Positions 28,501 to 35,699 of a DNA stretch of 64,000 nucleotides are shown here, piece by piece. This stretch comes from Mixophyes australis (taxonomy: Eukaryota > Chordata > Amphibia > Anura > Limnodynastidae), in the NCBI GenBank assembly GCA_036250195.1, contig JAVHZZ010000003.1, positions 344,784,875-344,848,874 on the forward strand, read 5' to 3'. Both the position numbers and the translations under genes were made by a program. Below the pieces are notes generated by a model. The model saw only the letters and a list, made by a program, of their open reading frames with translations. It did no database searches and was not told the origin of the DNA. Numbering within the stretch: position 1 is the first letter of the stretch; each line of letters opens with the position of its first letter.

Positions 28501-30915
28501 GGTGGGTTTATTTATTTTTTTCCTATTCATGTCAATATAGCTGTGAGCTACATGTAGAAGCCCCATTGAAAAGAGCAGGCCATTTGAATGAGTGGGCCAT
28601 TGACACAAATGGAACTGTACAACATTGTTAATTGTTTTTCCCTCCTATATCAATAAAGTTTCAATTAGTCTCTATGTATGTGTGTGATCATAGCATGGAG
28701 TCACCGGGACTTCCCATATATCACACACACAAAAAAAAATCATCTCAGACGTGCTGCTGGCACTGCATGACCTCAGTCTTATTCTCTGGTTTATGACGAA
28801 GCATGAAGGTGTTAGTGGCCGTACATGAAGACATAGCGGGTCGTAGGTGGCATGGTGCCCATAACAGTTTTAAAGTGCGTGAAGATCCCAAACATATACT
28901 ATTTTTTTTTAATGGATTACAAGCAATAAATAGAGCCTGTGCTATGTTTTTGCATTAATGTTTCCCCTTTACCTATTAAAATGTTAACTCCACTCAAAAA
29001 TGATGTTTCCGAAATAAGATTACTTTGATGGGCATTACAATTTTAGTGCAGTGGTCGAAGTGGAAGTTTAGAAGTGGTGGTAGGGAAAATGTAACAATAC
29101 TGTAAGTGAATGGAATTTAGATTTACAGGCAGTAGGAGAAGTGGCGGTAATGGCAAACCACCGTATACACCCCCACTTCAACCACTGATTTAGTGGAGTA
29201 ACAACTGAAATAGGACTTACTTCTGAAACTACCTATTGCATACTTGCCAACTTTTTGTACTTGGCGTCCGGGAGCCTCCCGGGGGGGAGGTGGGCGTGTG
29301 GGAGGCGGGGCGTCATTTGACAGCGGGGGGGGGATTTCGGAATTCCCCTAGAATAGCGGCATTTTGGCCCTAATTCTGCCCACTTCACTGGGAAGTGGGC
29401 AGATGTGGGAGATTGCCATACACTCCCGGGAGTTCGTGAGACCCACCCGAAATGCAGGAGTCTCCCGGACATTCCAGGAGAGTTGGCAAGTATGACCTAT
29501 TGAAAATTGCTAAGCACAACATTGCTGCCATTTCACATATTCATGAAAATATTTTACAGTCCCACTCCCAGCTATAGATTGATAGGACAGTGCATTACAT
29601 ATTTGCCATTCAAGTTAATAAACGTGTGAGTATCTTACACCACAGCATTCAGACTTCATACCTATATCTAGAAAAGCATAAACAAAAAATATACTACAAC
29701 CATACACAAGACATCAAAATAACCGTGTCTATGTATCCCCTCATACAAAAGCAATTGTCTCACTCTAATCACAAGAATATTTTATGGATAAAATGTATTT
29801 TAAAGCCGGTATAGGCCAAAATCATAATCAATCAATTTTACATCAGCTTATAAAGACAGCAAATGTACAGTAATAACACAGGTTTCCCCCCTTTATCAAT
29901 AAGAAACATCTATAATTCTCAAGTATAAAAAAAGTGTTGTAAAATAAATTTCACACAAGTGCCAGAGGTGGCATTTGTAAGAATAAGAAAAAGTGGGAAA
30001 AGATCTACGTAGAATCAGAACGGAGACAACTTCTTCAACATTAACTTTATTTTCAATATGATTTAATAAAGCATTTTGAGGAGCTCCTCATATCTAGGGT
30101 AATTTCCCCATCACTGACAGTTATACATCCCATTTTCCAGATATAAGGATATATTCTGCAGGAACAGCAGCCTGGCGTATGTATACGTGCAGGAACAGCA
30201 GCCTGGCGTATGTATACGTGCAGGAACAGCAGCCTGGCATATGTATACGTGCAGGAACAGCAGGTCGGTGTAATAACACTCGCAGGATGATCAGGTTGGC
30301 ATAATATACGCGCAGGATGATCAGGTTGGTGTAATATACGTGTAGGATGATCAGGTTGGTGTAATATACGCGCAGGATGACCAGGTCAGTGTAATATATG
30401 CGCAGGATGATCAGGTCGGTGTAATATACGCGCAGGATGATCAGGTCGGTGTAATATACGCGCAGGATGATCAGGTCGGTGTAATATACGTGCAGGATGA
30501 TCAGGTCGGTGTAATATACGTGCAGGATGATCAGGACGGTGTAATATTTGTGCAGGGTGATCAGGTCGGTATAATATACATGCAGGATGATCAGGTCGGT
30601 AGAATATACGTGCAGGATGATCAGGTTGGTGGAATATACGTGCTGGATGGTCAGGTTGGTGCATTATACTGTATAATATTATACTGTGTAATACACCAAC
30701 ATGATCTTCCTGCATGTTTAAATTATCCTTGCAGGAAGATCATGTTGGTGTATTATAAATGCAGGAAGATCATGTTGGTGTATTATACATGCAGGAAGAT
30801 CATGTTGGTGTATTATACATGCAGGATGCGCCTATAGATTGCTGACAGCCGTCCTCACCTTGGAGTACTCCTGTGCCAGCTTCTGGTACTTGCCCTGGAG
30901 CTCCCCGCTGGCCAT
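100..30915 (-). CDS. PPP1R21: PPP1R21, 5' part of the gene (coding exons 1-11, continues beyond base 1)
   Basis: Protein phosphatase 1 regulatory subunit 21, also known as KLRAQ1 and as FERRY subunit Fy-2. From the literature, the FERRY complex binds active Rab5 on early endosomes and links them to mRNAs and ribosomes. Eleven segments on the minus strand translate, in order and in phase, to a protein closely matching the vertebrate PPP1R21 N-terminal half. They cover residues 1 to about 361 of an expected length near 780. The defining KLRAQ motif spans the exon 1/2 junction (K19 then LRAQ). Residues about 20-200 are heptad-like and rich in E, K, Q and L, consistent with coiled coil; residues about 249-360 are the more globular helical part. 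All introns are GT-AG. Introns are large (up to about 7.9 kb) and full of transposon relics. No in-frame stop or frameshift is seen. The C-terminal half lies to the left of the window. The identification is very secure; orthology is by recall, not a search. Confidence 0.97.
279..380 (-). CDS. PPP1R21: PPP1R21 coding exon 10
   Basis: 102 nt, 34 codons (residues 299-332), including [15 protein letters not shown] and [12 protein letters not shown]. The acceptor is ATGCAG and the donor GTAATA. Phase 0 at both ends. Confidence 0.97.
1597..2371. mobile_element. Harbinger-like MITE with an internal insertion
   Basis: Terminal inverted repeats GGCTGGGCACACAC and GTGTACACCCAGCC flank sequence colinear with the 18.1-kb copy read in reverse (shared blocks near ATCTGAAGGTAAAT). 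The preceding TAA fits a 3-bp TWA target. About 1.77-2.21 kb is foreign to the family. It is GC-rich at both ends (CCCGGGGGCCC twice) and holds AT runs, so it is a second element nested inside. Confidence 0.65.
2043..2158. repeat. AT microsatellite pair
   Basis: Two long runs of alternating A and T (about 2043-2097 and 2122-2158), inside the nested element. They generate spurious Tyr/Ile-repeat reading frames. Confidence 0.95.
2527..2676 (-). CDS. PPP1R21: PPP1R21 coding exon 9
   Basis: 150 nt, 50 codons (residues 249-298), including [19 protein letters not shown] and ending SPLNQK. The acceptor is TTTCAG and the donor GTACAG. It marks the change from coiled coil to the conserved helical domain. 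Confidence 0.97.
3369..3446. repeat. 26-bp tandem repeat, 3 copies
   Basis: Three adjacent 26-bp units (AGAGATGATATTAGTATATA then TTAGCT) with one or two changes each. In PPP1R21 intron 8. Confidence 0.9.
3948..4123. mobile_element. Palindromic MITE family A, copy 1
   Basis: Long inverted repeats: GATTTACTAAACTG and GTGGAGATGTTGCCTA on the left, their complements on the right, around ACCAATCAGATTCTAG and CTAGAATCTGATTGG-type arms. The same family occurs seven times in the window. Confidence 0.85.
5246..5583. mobile_element. Palindromic MITE family E, full copy
   Basis: 338-bp near-perfect palindrome beginning CTAGGGGCCTGATTCATTAA and ending with its complement. The arms carry GCAAGGGGTGCAAATTAG and a TTTTGCACA-AAGTTAAATACTGACTG block, with a central hinge near TTGTACACTGAAATTTAAAG. 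Related copies lie at about 20.3 and 46.2 kb. Confidence 0.85.
5945..5997 (-). CDS. PPP1R21: PPP1R21 coding exon 8
   Basis: 53 nt encoding the rest of codon 231 (Arg), then [17 protein letters not shown]. The acceptor is TATTAG and the donor GTTTGC. The [13 protein letters not shown] block is strongly conserved; the first few residues differ from mammals. Confidence 0.96.
6505..6682. mobile_element. Palindromic MITE family A, copy 2
   Basis: Ends GGGGGTAAATGTATCAAGCT and its complement. The core shares the CCAATCAGATTCTAGCTATC arm and GGTTGCTATAGGCAACATCT with the other copies, but the outer 40 bp (TTTTCCGGCGGGTT) differ, which marks a subfamily. Confidence 0.85.
7574..7763. mobile_element. 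hAT-like MITE
   Basis: Inverted termini CAGCGTTTCTTAAACC and GTTTGAGAAGCACTG. Flanked by an 8-bp target duplication with one mismatch (ATCTAGAG at 7566-7573, GTCTAGAG at 7764-7771). No coding capacity. Confidence 0.8.
8045..8634. mobile_element. Harbinger-like MITE, full copy
   Basis: 590 bp. Inverted termini GGCTAGGTACACAC and GTGTGTACCTAGCC are flanked by TAA on both sides (8042-8044 and 8635-8637), a PIF/Harbinger-type 3-bp duplication. Internal block CAGATCTGTGCTCTTCA is shared with the 18.1- and 1.6-kb copies. Confidence 0.8.
10150..10675 (+). mobile_element. CR1-like LINE 3' end, interrupted by a 332-bp element
   Basis: 10150-10260 and 10598-10675 match, in opposite orientation, the element at 12.6-13.1 kb. 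They encode the CR1-type C-terminal pattern ([14 protein letters not shown]) and a shared tail (GGGCAGACTAGATGGGCCAA). The two parts are split by the dispersed repeat at 10261-10592. Confidence 0.75.
10261..10592 (+). mobile_element. Dispersed frog-type repeat (GCGCCACTAATTCCGCAG family), copy 1
   Basis: Begins ATCATCATCTATTTATTTAT, includes TATAGCGCCACTAATTCCGC, ATGTTTTTGGAGTGTGGGAG and CCGTGCTGCCC at the end. CAAAT flanks both sides (10256-10260, 10593-10597), consistent with a target duplication. A second copy is at 24.6 kb and a broken one at 48.1 kb. It has no open reading frame; class uncertain. Confidence 0.8.
12596..13110 (-). mobile_element. CR1-like LINE 3' end (C-terminal coding relic)
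   Basis: Read on the minus strand it gives broken reading frames with [28 protein letters not shown] and [20 protein letters not shown], the usual C-terminal pattern of CR1-type LINE polyproteins, interrupted by stops. The 3' tail is GGATCAAATAGGGCTTGAGG, the uninterrupted form of the 10.26-kb insertion site. Confidence 0.75.
13494..13580. repeat. (TA)n microsatellite with CA/TACATA tail
   Basis: About 30 TA units followed by CACATACATACACACATATA. In PPP1R21 intron 7. It creates Ile/Tyr-repeat reading frames of no significance. Confidence 0.95.
13823..13917 (-). CDS. PPP1R21: PPP1R21 coding exon 7
   Basis: 95 nt. The first base completes Cys199, followed by [20 protein letters not shown] and on to VPFNDT; the last base starts the next codon. 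The acceptor is CCTCAG and the donor GTAAGT, a consensus site. Confidence 0.97.
14180..16281 (+). mobile_element. L2-clade LINE, near-complete reverse transcriptase, inactivated
   Basis: A reverse transcriptase reading frame (about 14400-15560) with an upstream [12 protein letters not shown] region, [42 protein letters not shown] and the catalytic YADDIQLY at about 15117. The tail ends in (ATA)n at 16247-16281, an L2-like terminus. It is broken: the upstream part (ASDFATFF region) is in a different frame. After about 15560 the C-terminal domain ([19 protein letters not shown]) continues in another frame. A TGA at 15860-15862 falls where a Trp is usual in the family. The 5' endonuclease is absent, as in 5'-truncated copies. 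Sense is opposite to PPP1R21. Confidence 0.9.
17213..17271 (-). CDS. PPP1R21: PPP1R21 coding exon 6
   Basis: 59 nt encoding [19 protein letters not shown] plus two bases of the following Cys codon, which is completed by exon 7. The acceptor is CCTCAG and the donor GTGAGT. Residues 180-198. Confidence 0.96.
18149..18573. mobile_element. Harbinger-like MITE, shorter copy
   Basis: Termini GGCTGGGTACACACTACAG and CTGTAGTGTGAATCCAGCC, preceded by TAA. Internal blocks match the 1.6-kb copy in reverse (CAGATCTGTGCTCTTCATCT; TTCCAAAGCTCATCGTAT on the minus strand). Confidence 0.75.
19330..19494 (-). CDS. PPP1R21: PPP1R21 coding exon 5
   Basis: Encodes residues 125-179 (55 codons), including [20 protein letters not shown] and ending DKAKLE. 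The acceptor is TTACCAG and the donor GTAAGC. Coiled coil; phase 0 at both ends. Confidence 0.97.
19612..19705. mobile_element. Old hAT-MITE fragment
   Basis: Decayed match to the 34.8-kb element: GTGGCCAATCCGTGGCTGTC and a GGACTTACAGTTCC-like end. Left and right ends are not resolved. Confidence 0.4.
20281..20449. mobile_element. MITE family E, left half only
   Basis: GGGCCTGATTCATAAAGGAA through CTTTAAATTTCAGTGTACAA is nearly identical to one arm of the 5.2-kb palindrome. It stops near the hinge (AAGCTATCAAG), so the second arm was lost or never copied. Confidence 0.8.
21581..21734. mobile_element. hAT-like MITE
   Basis: Termini AGAGGTGCCCAGACTC and GAGTTTGGGCACCTCTG. 8-bp flanks TCTTAATA (21573-21580) and CCTTAATA (21735-21742) differ at one base. 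Confidence 0.75.
23094..23133. repeat. Perfect 18-bp stem hairpin
   Basis: ACATCTAAATACAATGCT, a CAAA loop, then the exact complement. It is isolated in intron 4 of PPP1R21; probably a tiny MITE remnant or a rearranged palindrome. Confidence 0.85.
23212..23695. mobile_element. Palindromic MITE family F with repeated CATTCATACTGCAC modules
   Basis: The ends are ATACCACTTTCATACTGC and GCAGTATGAATGGGGTAT. Inside, CCATTCATACTGCAC-like modules recur in both orientations, each next to CCCGGG-containing blocks (23254, 23310, 23320 and the 23548-23600 region). The GC content is well above its surroundings. Confidence 0.7.
23766..23864 (-). CDS. PPP1R21: PPP1R21 coding exon 4
   Basis: Encodes residues 92-124 (33 codons), including [18 protein letters not shown] and ending ERLHIQ. 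The acceptor is CTTTCAG and the donor GTCAGT, phase 0 at both ends. Its first residues (KHIES) replace the GES-type linker of mammals. Confidence 0.97.
24618..24937 (+). mobile_element. Dispersed frog-type repeat (GCGCCACTAATTCCGCAG family), copy 2
   Basis: Same start (ATCATCATCATTTATTTATA), body and CCGTGCTGCCC end as the 10.26-kb copy, also with CAAAT on both sides. A short L2-type tail (ATTTATATAGTGTCAGCAAATT) follows at 24943-25010. Confidence 0.8.
25529..25675 (-). CDS. PPP1R21: PPP1R21 coding exon 3
   Basis: Encodes residues 43-91 (49 codons), with [12 protein letters not shown], then a glutamine- and leucine-rich coiled-coil stretch, ending in the basic cluster KGKKTK. The acceptor TACCAG and donor GTATTA are visible. 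It aligns throughout with the vertebrate protein. Confidence 0.97.
26585..26945 (+). mobile_element. Tc1/mariner element, 3' half
   Basis: Encodes the C-terminal part of a Tc1-type DDE transposase, with [20 protein letters not shown], which contains the third catalytic acidic position and the LNPIE-like motif. It ends [16 protein letters not shown] and a stop at about 26861. The 3' inverted repeat CTTTTGTCCATATAGTG ends at 26945 and is followed by TA. The N-terminal DNA-binding region and the 5' repeat are missing, so it cannot act on its own. Confidence 0.9.
27036..27104 (-). CDS. PPP1R21: PPP1R21 coding exon 2
   Basis: Encodes residues 20-42 (23 codons, beginning [10 protein letters not shown]). 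The acceptor is CAG before CTG and the donor is GTATGC after AAG; both ends are phase 0. The start of the KLRAQ coiled-coil region. Confidence 0.97.
28341..28499. mobile_element. Palindromic MITE family A, copy 3
   Basis: GGGGCTAGATTAAGCGGAGA lacks part of the left arm but continues into TGTTGCCTATAGCAACCAAT and the standard right arm ending TATACCCCCA. Confidence 0.8.
29049..29187. mobile_element. hAT-like MITE
   Basis: Termini CAGTGGTCGAAGTGGAAG and CCCACTTCAACCACTG. 8-bp flanks TTTTAGTG (29041-29048) and ATTTAGTG (29188-29195). It lies only 51 bp from the next element. Confidence 0.75.
29239..29494. mobile_element. hAT-like MITE with a perfect 8-bp target duplication
   Basis: Termini CATACTTGCCAACTTT and GAGTTGGCAAGTATG are flanked on both sides by ACCTATTG (29231-29238, 29495-29502). 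The interior is GC-rich (CCTCCCGGGGGGGAGG). It makes a spurious minus-strand reading frame. Confidence 0.85.
30158..30828. repeat. 30/31-bp minisatellite in PPP1R21 intron 1
   Basis: About 22 units. Three zones: GCAGGAACAGCAGCCTGGCG-type 31-bp units (30158-30260), GCAGGATGATCAGGTCGGTG-type 30-bp units (about 30280-30660), and GCAGGAAGATCATGTTGGTG-type units near the exon (30730-30828). Most middle units contain TGATCA. The array ends about 30 bp from the exon-1 donor. Because the unit is a multiple of 3, both strands show repeat reading frames; these are not genes. Confidence 0.95.
30859..30915 (-). CDS. PPP1R21: PPP1R21 coding exon 1 (start codon)
   Basis: ATG is at 30915-30913 and encodes [19 protein letters not shown] (19 codons), differing from the mammalian start mainly at residue 4. 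It ends AAG followed by the donor GTGAGG, phase 0. The start is chosen because it matches the known N terminus and lies just downstream of a promoter-like block. Confidence 0.97.
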
Positions 30916-30949
30916 TCTCTGCCCGTGTATTGAATGACAGGAAGACTGT

Positions 30950-31250
30950 CAGTGTAAACGATGATGATGAAGGAGGCAGATACGGTGTTATCCAGGCTGC
31001 TGTCTGTACCATACCTCCCTGCCGGTACAGGTCGGGGGGGAGCCGCTGATAGGTGGATACCGGAAGTAACCTAGTAACGCTGCCTCTAGACACGGACAAC
31101 GCCAGTCATCAGCAGCCAATTGGCGAGCTGGCGTGTAATTCACCAATGGCAGCGCAGCTCTCAGACACTGCCTAGAAGGCGACGTGTGAGAGAAGAGCTG
31201 GGATTGGCTGGTAGCAGTGACATGACTTTGTGTTCTTATGCTGGGATGCT
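30950..31250 (-). promoter_or_regulatory. PPP1R21: Probable PPP1R21 promoter: ETS, RFX X-box and CCAAT motifs
   Basis: Upstream of the ATG, a locally GC-richer block holds an ETS/GABP-type ACCGGAAGT (31059-31067), directly overlapped by a perfect RFX X-box of the form GTAACC-T-AGTAAC (31066-31078). CCAAT boxes lie at 31116-31120 and 31143-31147, with an inverted one at 31203-31207. There is no TATA box near the likely start site. This resembles housekeeping TATA-less promoters. The transcription start, inferred at about 30.95-31.05 kb, cannot be fixed from sequence. Confidence 0.6.
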
Positions 31251-34200
31251 CTGACTTATGTTATCTTGTCAATGTACTGAGAATGAGATGCTGCAGATAA
31301 GACTACTTCAGTAGGCGTTTGCCTTTCGTTGTTAATGGATAGGGACAGATTCTGAAGATTTTTTTACCATGTGATTATAGATTAACAGCTGTTTAGCATA
31401 CTGGCCGGTTTAATTAGCATATTAATCACCTAAGCAATAGATTCTCTCCCAGAAGACTAGGGAGGGGGAATACATGCTATCAAGGCATATTATTGCTTTT
31501 GATGCACAGTGTTTCTTCATGTTTATTCATTGTGCTGTCCCTAAATATGTCCCTCCTTGTATCTATTGAATATTTAGCACAAATATAGATGATATCCCAT
31601 GTCCCATAATTCATCTTAATATATTTAAACTGAGGAAATCTATAGTGCATAGAATGCCTTATTTTCAATGTGATTCCTAGAGTTATGTGGGAAATACATG
31701 AAGTGAGTTGAGCAAGATGTCTTGGACCCATTTTTTCCCTGCAGTAACAGCTGACCATAAACTACAATGAAGGCATTAGTTGTCAGGATTCGCCATAAAA
31801 AAAAACAAAAAAAAAATCCTATGAAGTCCCTTTAAATGCCAAGTAATTATATATGGCTCTGATATCAGGAAACCCAAAACTTTTGTGCAGACAGGTTACT
31901 ATCCTAAATGTGAATTGAGTAGCCTGGAAGAATGCATTTCTGACCTTTTAATGCTATAGGAATAATAAGGAAATCATCAAATTAACTAAATTGTTTTCTC
32001 AGTTGAAATAAAAGGATATTATACACACAATGTATTCCATTTTGTTTGTTTACAAGTGAATATTTGTATACCTGCTGACTTATGTGACGTTTAACACTGC
32101 CCACTAGTATCCCGTAGCTTTGGGCATTACCTAAAGGATTGAATATGTTGATGTATGATATGAATGATGTATAGAAAGAGGGACTTTTCTGGTTGCTGGA
32201 AAACACAAAAATAACTTTTCTTTGACCTGCTGCAAAATCTAGAAAATGTGCTTGTGAAAGAAGAGAGCTTCCTCAGTGGAATGAATGGAGTGGTCCTATG
32301 TATGGCAAACACGTTTTCAGTATGGCGTAAAATGATGTATTAAAAATTTTAAAAAAAAAACTTTCTTGTGAGAAATGGGAGGTGGGCAACTGTGGTAAGG
32401 GTTGAACTGCATCAGGCTGACGCTCCCATTGTTAAGGCAAACACTCGAGATCTGTCCTAGATGAGAACATTTAGCCTCATAAGCATATTCTGGGCTGGTT
32501 TTAATATTATTTTAGCACTGTAATTCCTCAGTCATATATTTCAAGATCTTATATATAAAAAGACTTTACCAAAGGTTTTTCTGCTATTAAGTCCAACCAG
32601 GTCTACTACCAATTGTTTAAAAGAAATGGAATTAGTCTTGTTTCTGAGATACGGATAAAACAAAGATTCAACCAAGCAGGTACCAAAACCTTCATAAACT
32701 TTGTCTTCGCCAACAAAAGGATTTTTTACCTAATTGACAAGCATGTGAACCCATTGTGTCTTATCGATGATTGACGTTGGCTAGATCTGAGGCGTGAGAT
32801 GGGAACCCCAGTTTTCCCCACGAACCCCTCAATCTATCTTGGCAACTGTGCAGAGAAACAAGACAGAGTATGGGGCTGATTTCTGAATAATGGAAAAGGC
32901 CATTGATTGATAAATCAGGATGGCAATTACAGATTAATATAATAAAAAAAAAATGCATTATTCTGTGAATAAAGCATTTTTTTAATGAATGAATGAATGA
33001 AGGTTTTAAATTTTTTTTTTTTTTTTTTTTAATAGAACGGATGTAATTTTTAACCTTTATTTCCGAACATTAGTGGGCAAGCTGGCTCAGACATGCAGAC
33101 ATCATACACAGGCTGGCCTAGTGCATAAATTATTTAACCCTTACCACTCTGGACCAGTCTCGCTGTGGTAGCAGAGTATTGCTCACCGGCACTGGCAGTA
33201 TTTTTGTGGTAAGTTGATGTGATGAGTGTTTTGGTTTTTTTTAAATCAGCCTTTTAAACGTAATAAGGGGCCTATTGATTAATAATTATTTCAAAATAAA
33301 AATGTTGATAATGTGCATTCACTCATTACAGGGAGGGCCTGAATGGGAGTGACTATATAATAATAATTAAAGAAGAATAATTCAGCAGTGGAAGAGATTG
33401 TATCGGCTGTACACAATTGTGAGGACAAGCAAATGTTGCCTAAGGCAGAGTGTATGTAAGGACAGGTTTCTTATAAATCATTTCCTGTAAAGGAGTCTCA
33501 GGTATGAAATCCTTCTTCATAAAAGCTTGTGTAGATCTAGATCTTTTTCTCGTGACCTTTGCCTTAGTATCAGATGATGAAGAAAGAGAGAGGTGGATTT
33601 AAGTGAGAAGGTCCTAACCTAGGACAGGCCTATACTGCAAATTATGTTTTATATCAAGAGAAAAATACTTGCAGGTTATTTTGTGTAAATATAATCCACA
33701 AGAGAGCACTACACCACAATAAATCCACACCTATTCCATGCAATAAGTGCCAAGATCCATTAGAGGGAGTATAACCCCACGTTAACCACCCACTTCATCT
33801 TTTACAAAAATGAACCTTCTTAAGGTATTAATGTGGTTTATTTTAAAGAATATTTGTGCATATATTAACTGATTAGTATATGCTTCTTTTAATGAAAAGC
33901 AAAATAGCATTGACTACTTATATACTGGCGATCATGTATGAAGTACAAAACATCCAGGCTGTGCAAAGCTAGATTTGTACTGGACTTGTACGTCCATTTG
34001 TGTACGTGTGCATAAATTCTCGCCAAGGCGTATGAGTTTGTGGAGCAAATGGCATTTGCGGAGGAGCAGACATTTAAATAGGCTAAAGGGAGAAGTTTGA
34101 CAGTGTGGGCACGTTCCTTACAATGCACAGACTAGGCAGAGTGCCTAGCATTGCAGAAGTGAGATTTCATAATGCAGAGCGTGATTACTGAAATGAGAAA

Positions 34201-34485
34201 AATAGAGCATGATTATTGAAAGGAGTGCATGTTTAGGTGTGTTTTCTTGCTGTACAGAGAGAGGGGCACACAGTCAATTTTATTCCGCAAAAGACTTGAA
34301 TTTTGACCTGTACTATTATTAGGATCTGTTTCACACCTCCATGTTGTTGTTCATGTAAAACCATAAATGAGGATAAACAGAGAAGTCTTTTAGGAGGAAA
34401 AAAAAAAAAGCATTGAAAGGTGTGATACTAGTTTTGACTTTGATATGCTGTCTATACCTCCACACATACCTAACATACTTCCCAA
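31250..34485. other. Intergenic, nothing identified
   Basis: A/T-rich sequence upstream of PPP1R21. No exon-like open segment with splice sites, RNA gene or recognisable transposon was seen. A poly-T tract (about 33010-33031) and GAATGAATGAATGAA (32989-33000) are the only simple repeats. Confidence 0.5.
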
Positions 34486-34489
34486 CGAT

Positions 34490-35135
34490 GAAACATTCAG
34501 AATCTAGACAAAATAAATTCTGTCCCCGAACTGACAGACTCCGCCCCCAGAGTATCCTCAAAACACCTACTTCTAAATTTCCACTTCAACCACTGTCAGA
34601 TATATCGATTGATAGATCCCGCCTCCAAGATTTCTCCCACACAGCTTCCAATATATGGAAGCCCTTCACTGCCCTACCAGAATATCCCCCAATGTTCATT
34701 CCTTTTAAGTGCTCACTCAAAACCTACTTCTTCACTCTTCTCTATCCTACCCCCACCTGAGACTAATTCCTCAGCTTTGCCCCCTCCCTCTAGACCAGTC
34801 CTGTCCAACCTGCGGCCCTCCAGGTGTTGTAAAACTACAATCCCCAGCATGCTTTGCCAGTAGACAACCTGTTGATAGCTGGAAGGGCATGCTGGGACTT
34901 GTCGTTTCACAAACATCTGGAGGGCCGCAGGTTGGACAGGCCTGCTCTAGACTATAAGTTTTCACCAGCAGTTCCCTCACTACTTTCTATCTCGTCTGCA
35001 CCTTTCTTGTTTTATGCTTAAGTTCAGCTTGTATTATTTTAGTGTACTCTTTTGACTTAGTCATGTTTTTTTTTTTTTATGTATGCTTTCCAGCGCTGCA
35101 AAATCTATGGCGCTGTACATATAAACAATGATGAT
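34490..35135 (+). mobile_element. L2-like LINE 3' end with a nested hAT MITE
   Basis: 34600-34745 encodes the L2-type C terminus (RLQDFSHTASNIWKPFTALP, then FKCSLKTYFFTLL). The untranslated tail continues past the inserted MITE and ends GCGCTGTACATATAAACAAT and GATGATT, an L2-like terminus at about 35135. Confidence 0.75.
34796..34944. mobile_element. hAT-like MITE nested in the L2 tail, perfect target duplication
   Basis: Termini CAGTCCTGTCCAACCTGCGG and CCGCAGGTTGGACAGGCCTG. CTCTAGAC flanks both sides (34788-34795, 34945-34952). The interior has CTACAATCCCCAGCATGC and its inverted counterpart GGCATGCTGGGACTTG. Confidence 0.9.
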
Positions 35136-35488
35136 TCATAGACATTTGCACTCTACTTCAACTAAAGCACTATTAAAACAGGTGTTTTTGGATAATATGT
35201 ACATCCCAAATTAGGTATCAAATAAAGTACTTATGTCCTCATTTTTTTTTTTAAATAATTTGACAAAATAATTGTGTTTTTTTATACACACTAAGTAACA
35301 AAACAACCCCTATTCTATTTCATGTCTGAATTTATCTTCCATGTTTGATGTAGGTCTTGTCTTCTGTATGGTGCTGCGGAGCACTGTGGCTCCTTACAAA
35401 TCTAATATAATATTTTATGATTACATTGCAATATCACAGTGAAAGTACAGTAGTAATTCATAATTATACACAAGTCTTGATTGGTCAC

Positions 35489-35656
35489 CAGGGGCAGGCT
35501 GGGCTGGGGGGCATCTGTCCCTGGGCCGGTCCCGTAGTGGGCTACCTAGTGGGCTACCTTGGGCTGGGTCATTGGGCCACCTGCACTTTTCTTCCTTTAA
35601 AATAGGCTGCAAGGTCGAGTCTTGCCCCCCGAGCTGAAGTTTGCCAGCCATCCCCT
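35489..35656. mobile_element. GC-rich MITE-like element
   Basis: AGGGGCAGGCTGG at the left is mirrored by CCAGCCATCCCCT at the right, with inner GGGGGGCA and TGCCCCCC. The interior repeats GTGGGCTACCT twice. A decayed related end (GGGGAGGACTGGCAATTTTT) lies at about 41755. No clear target duplication. Confidence 0.5.
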
Positions 35657-35699
35657 CTTGGTCTCCTTATTCTTAACTTTTTTGTTTACTTTTATGTTG

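Noticed and set aside
30158..30828. CRISPR-like array
   Set aside because: Units are contiguous with no unique spacers, in an animal intron.
30386..30837. Repeat proteins on both strands (HRPDHPARI and QDDQVG units)
   Set aside because: Produced by the 30-bp minisatellite, whose length is a multiple of 3. It lies in PPP1R21 intron 1.
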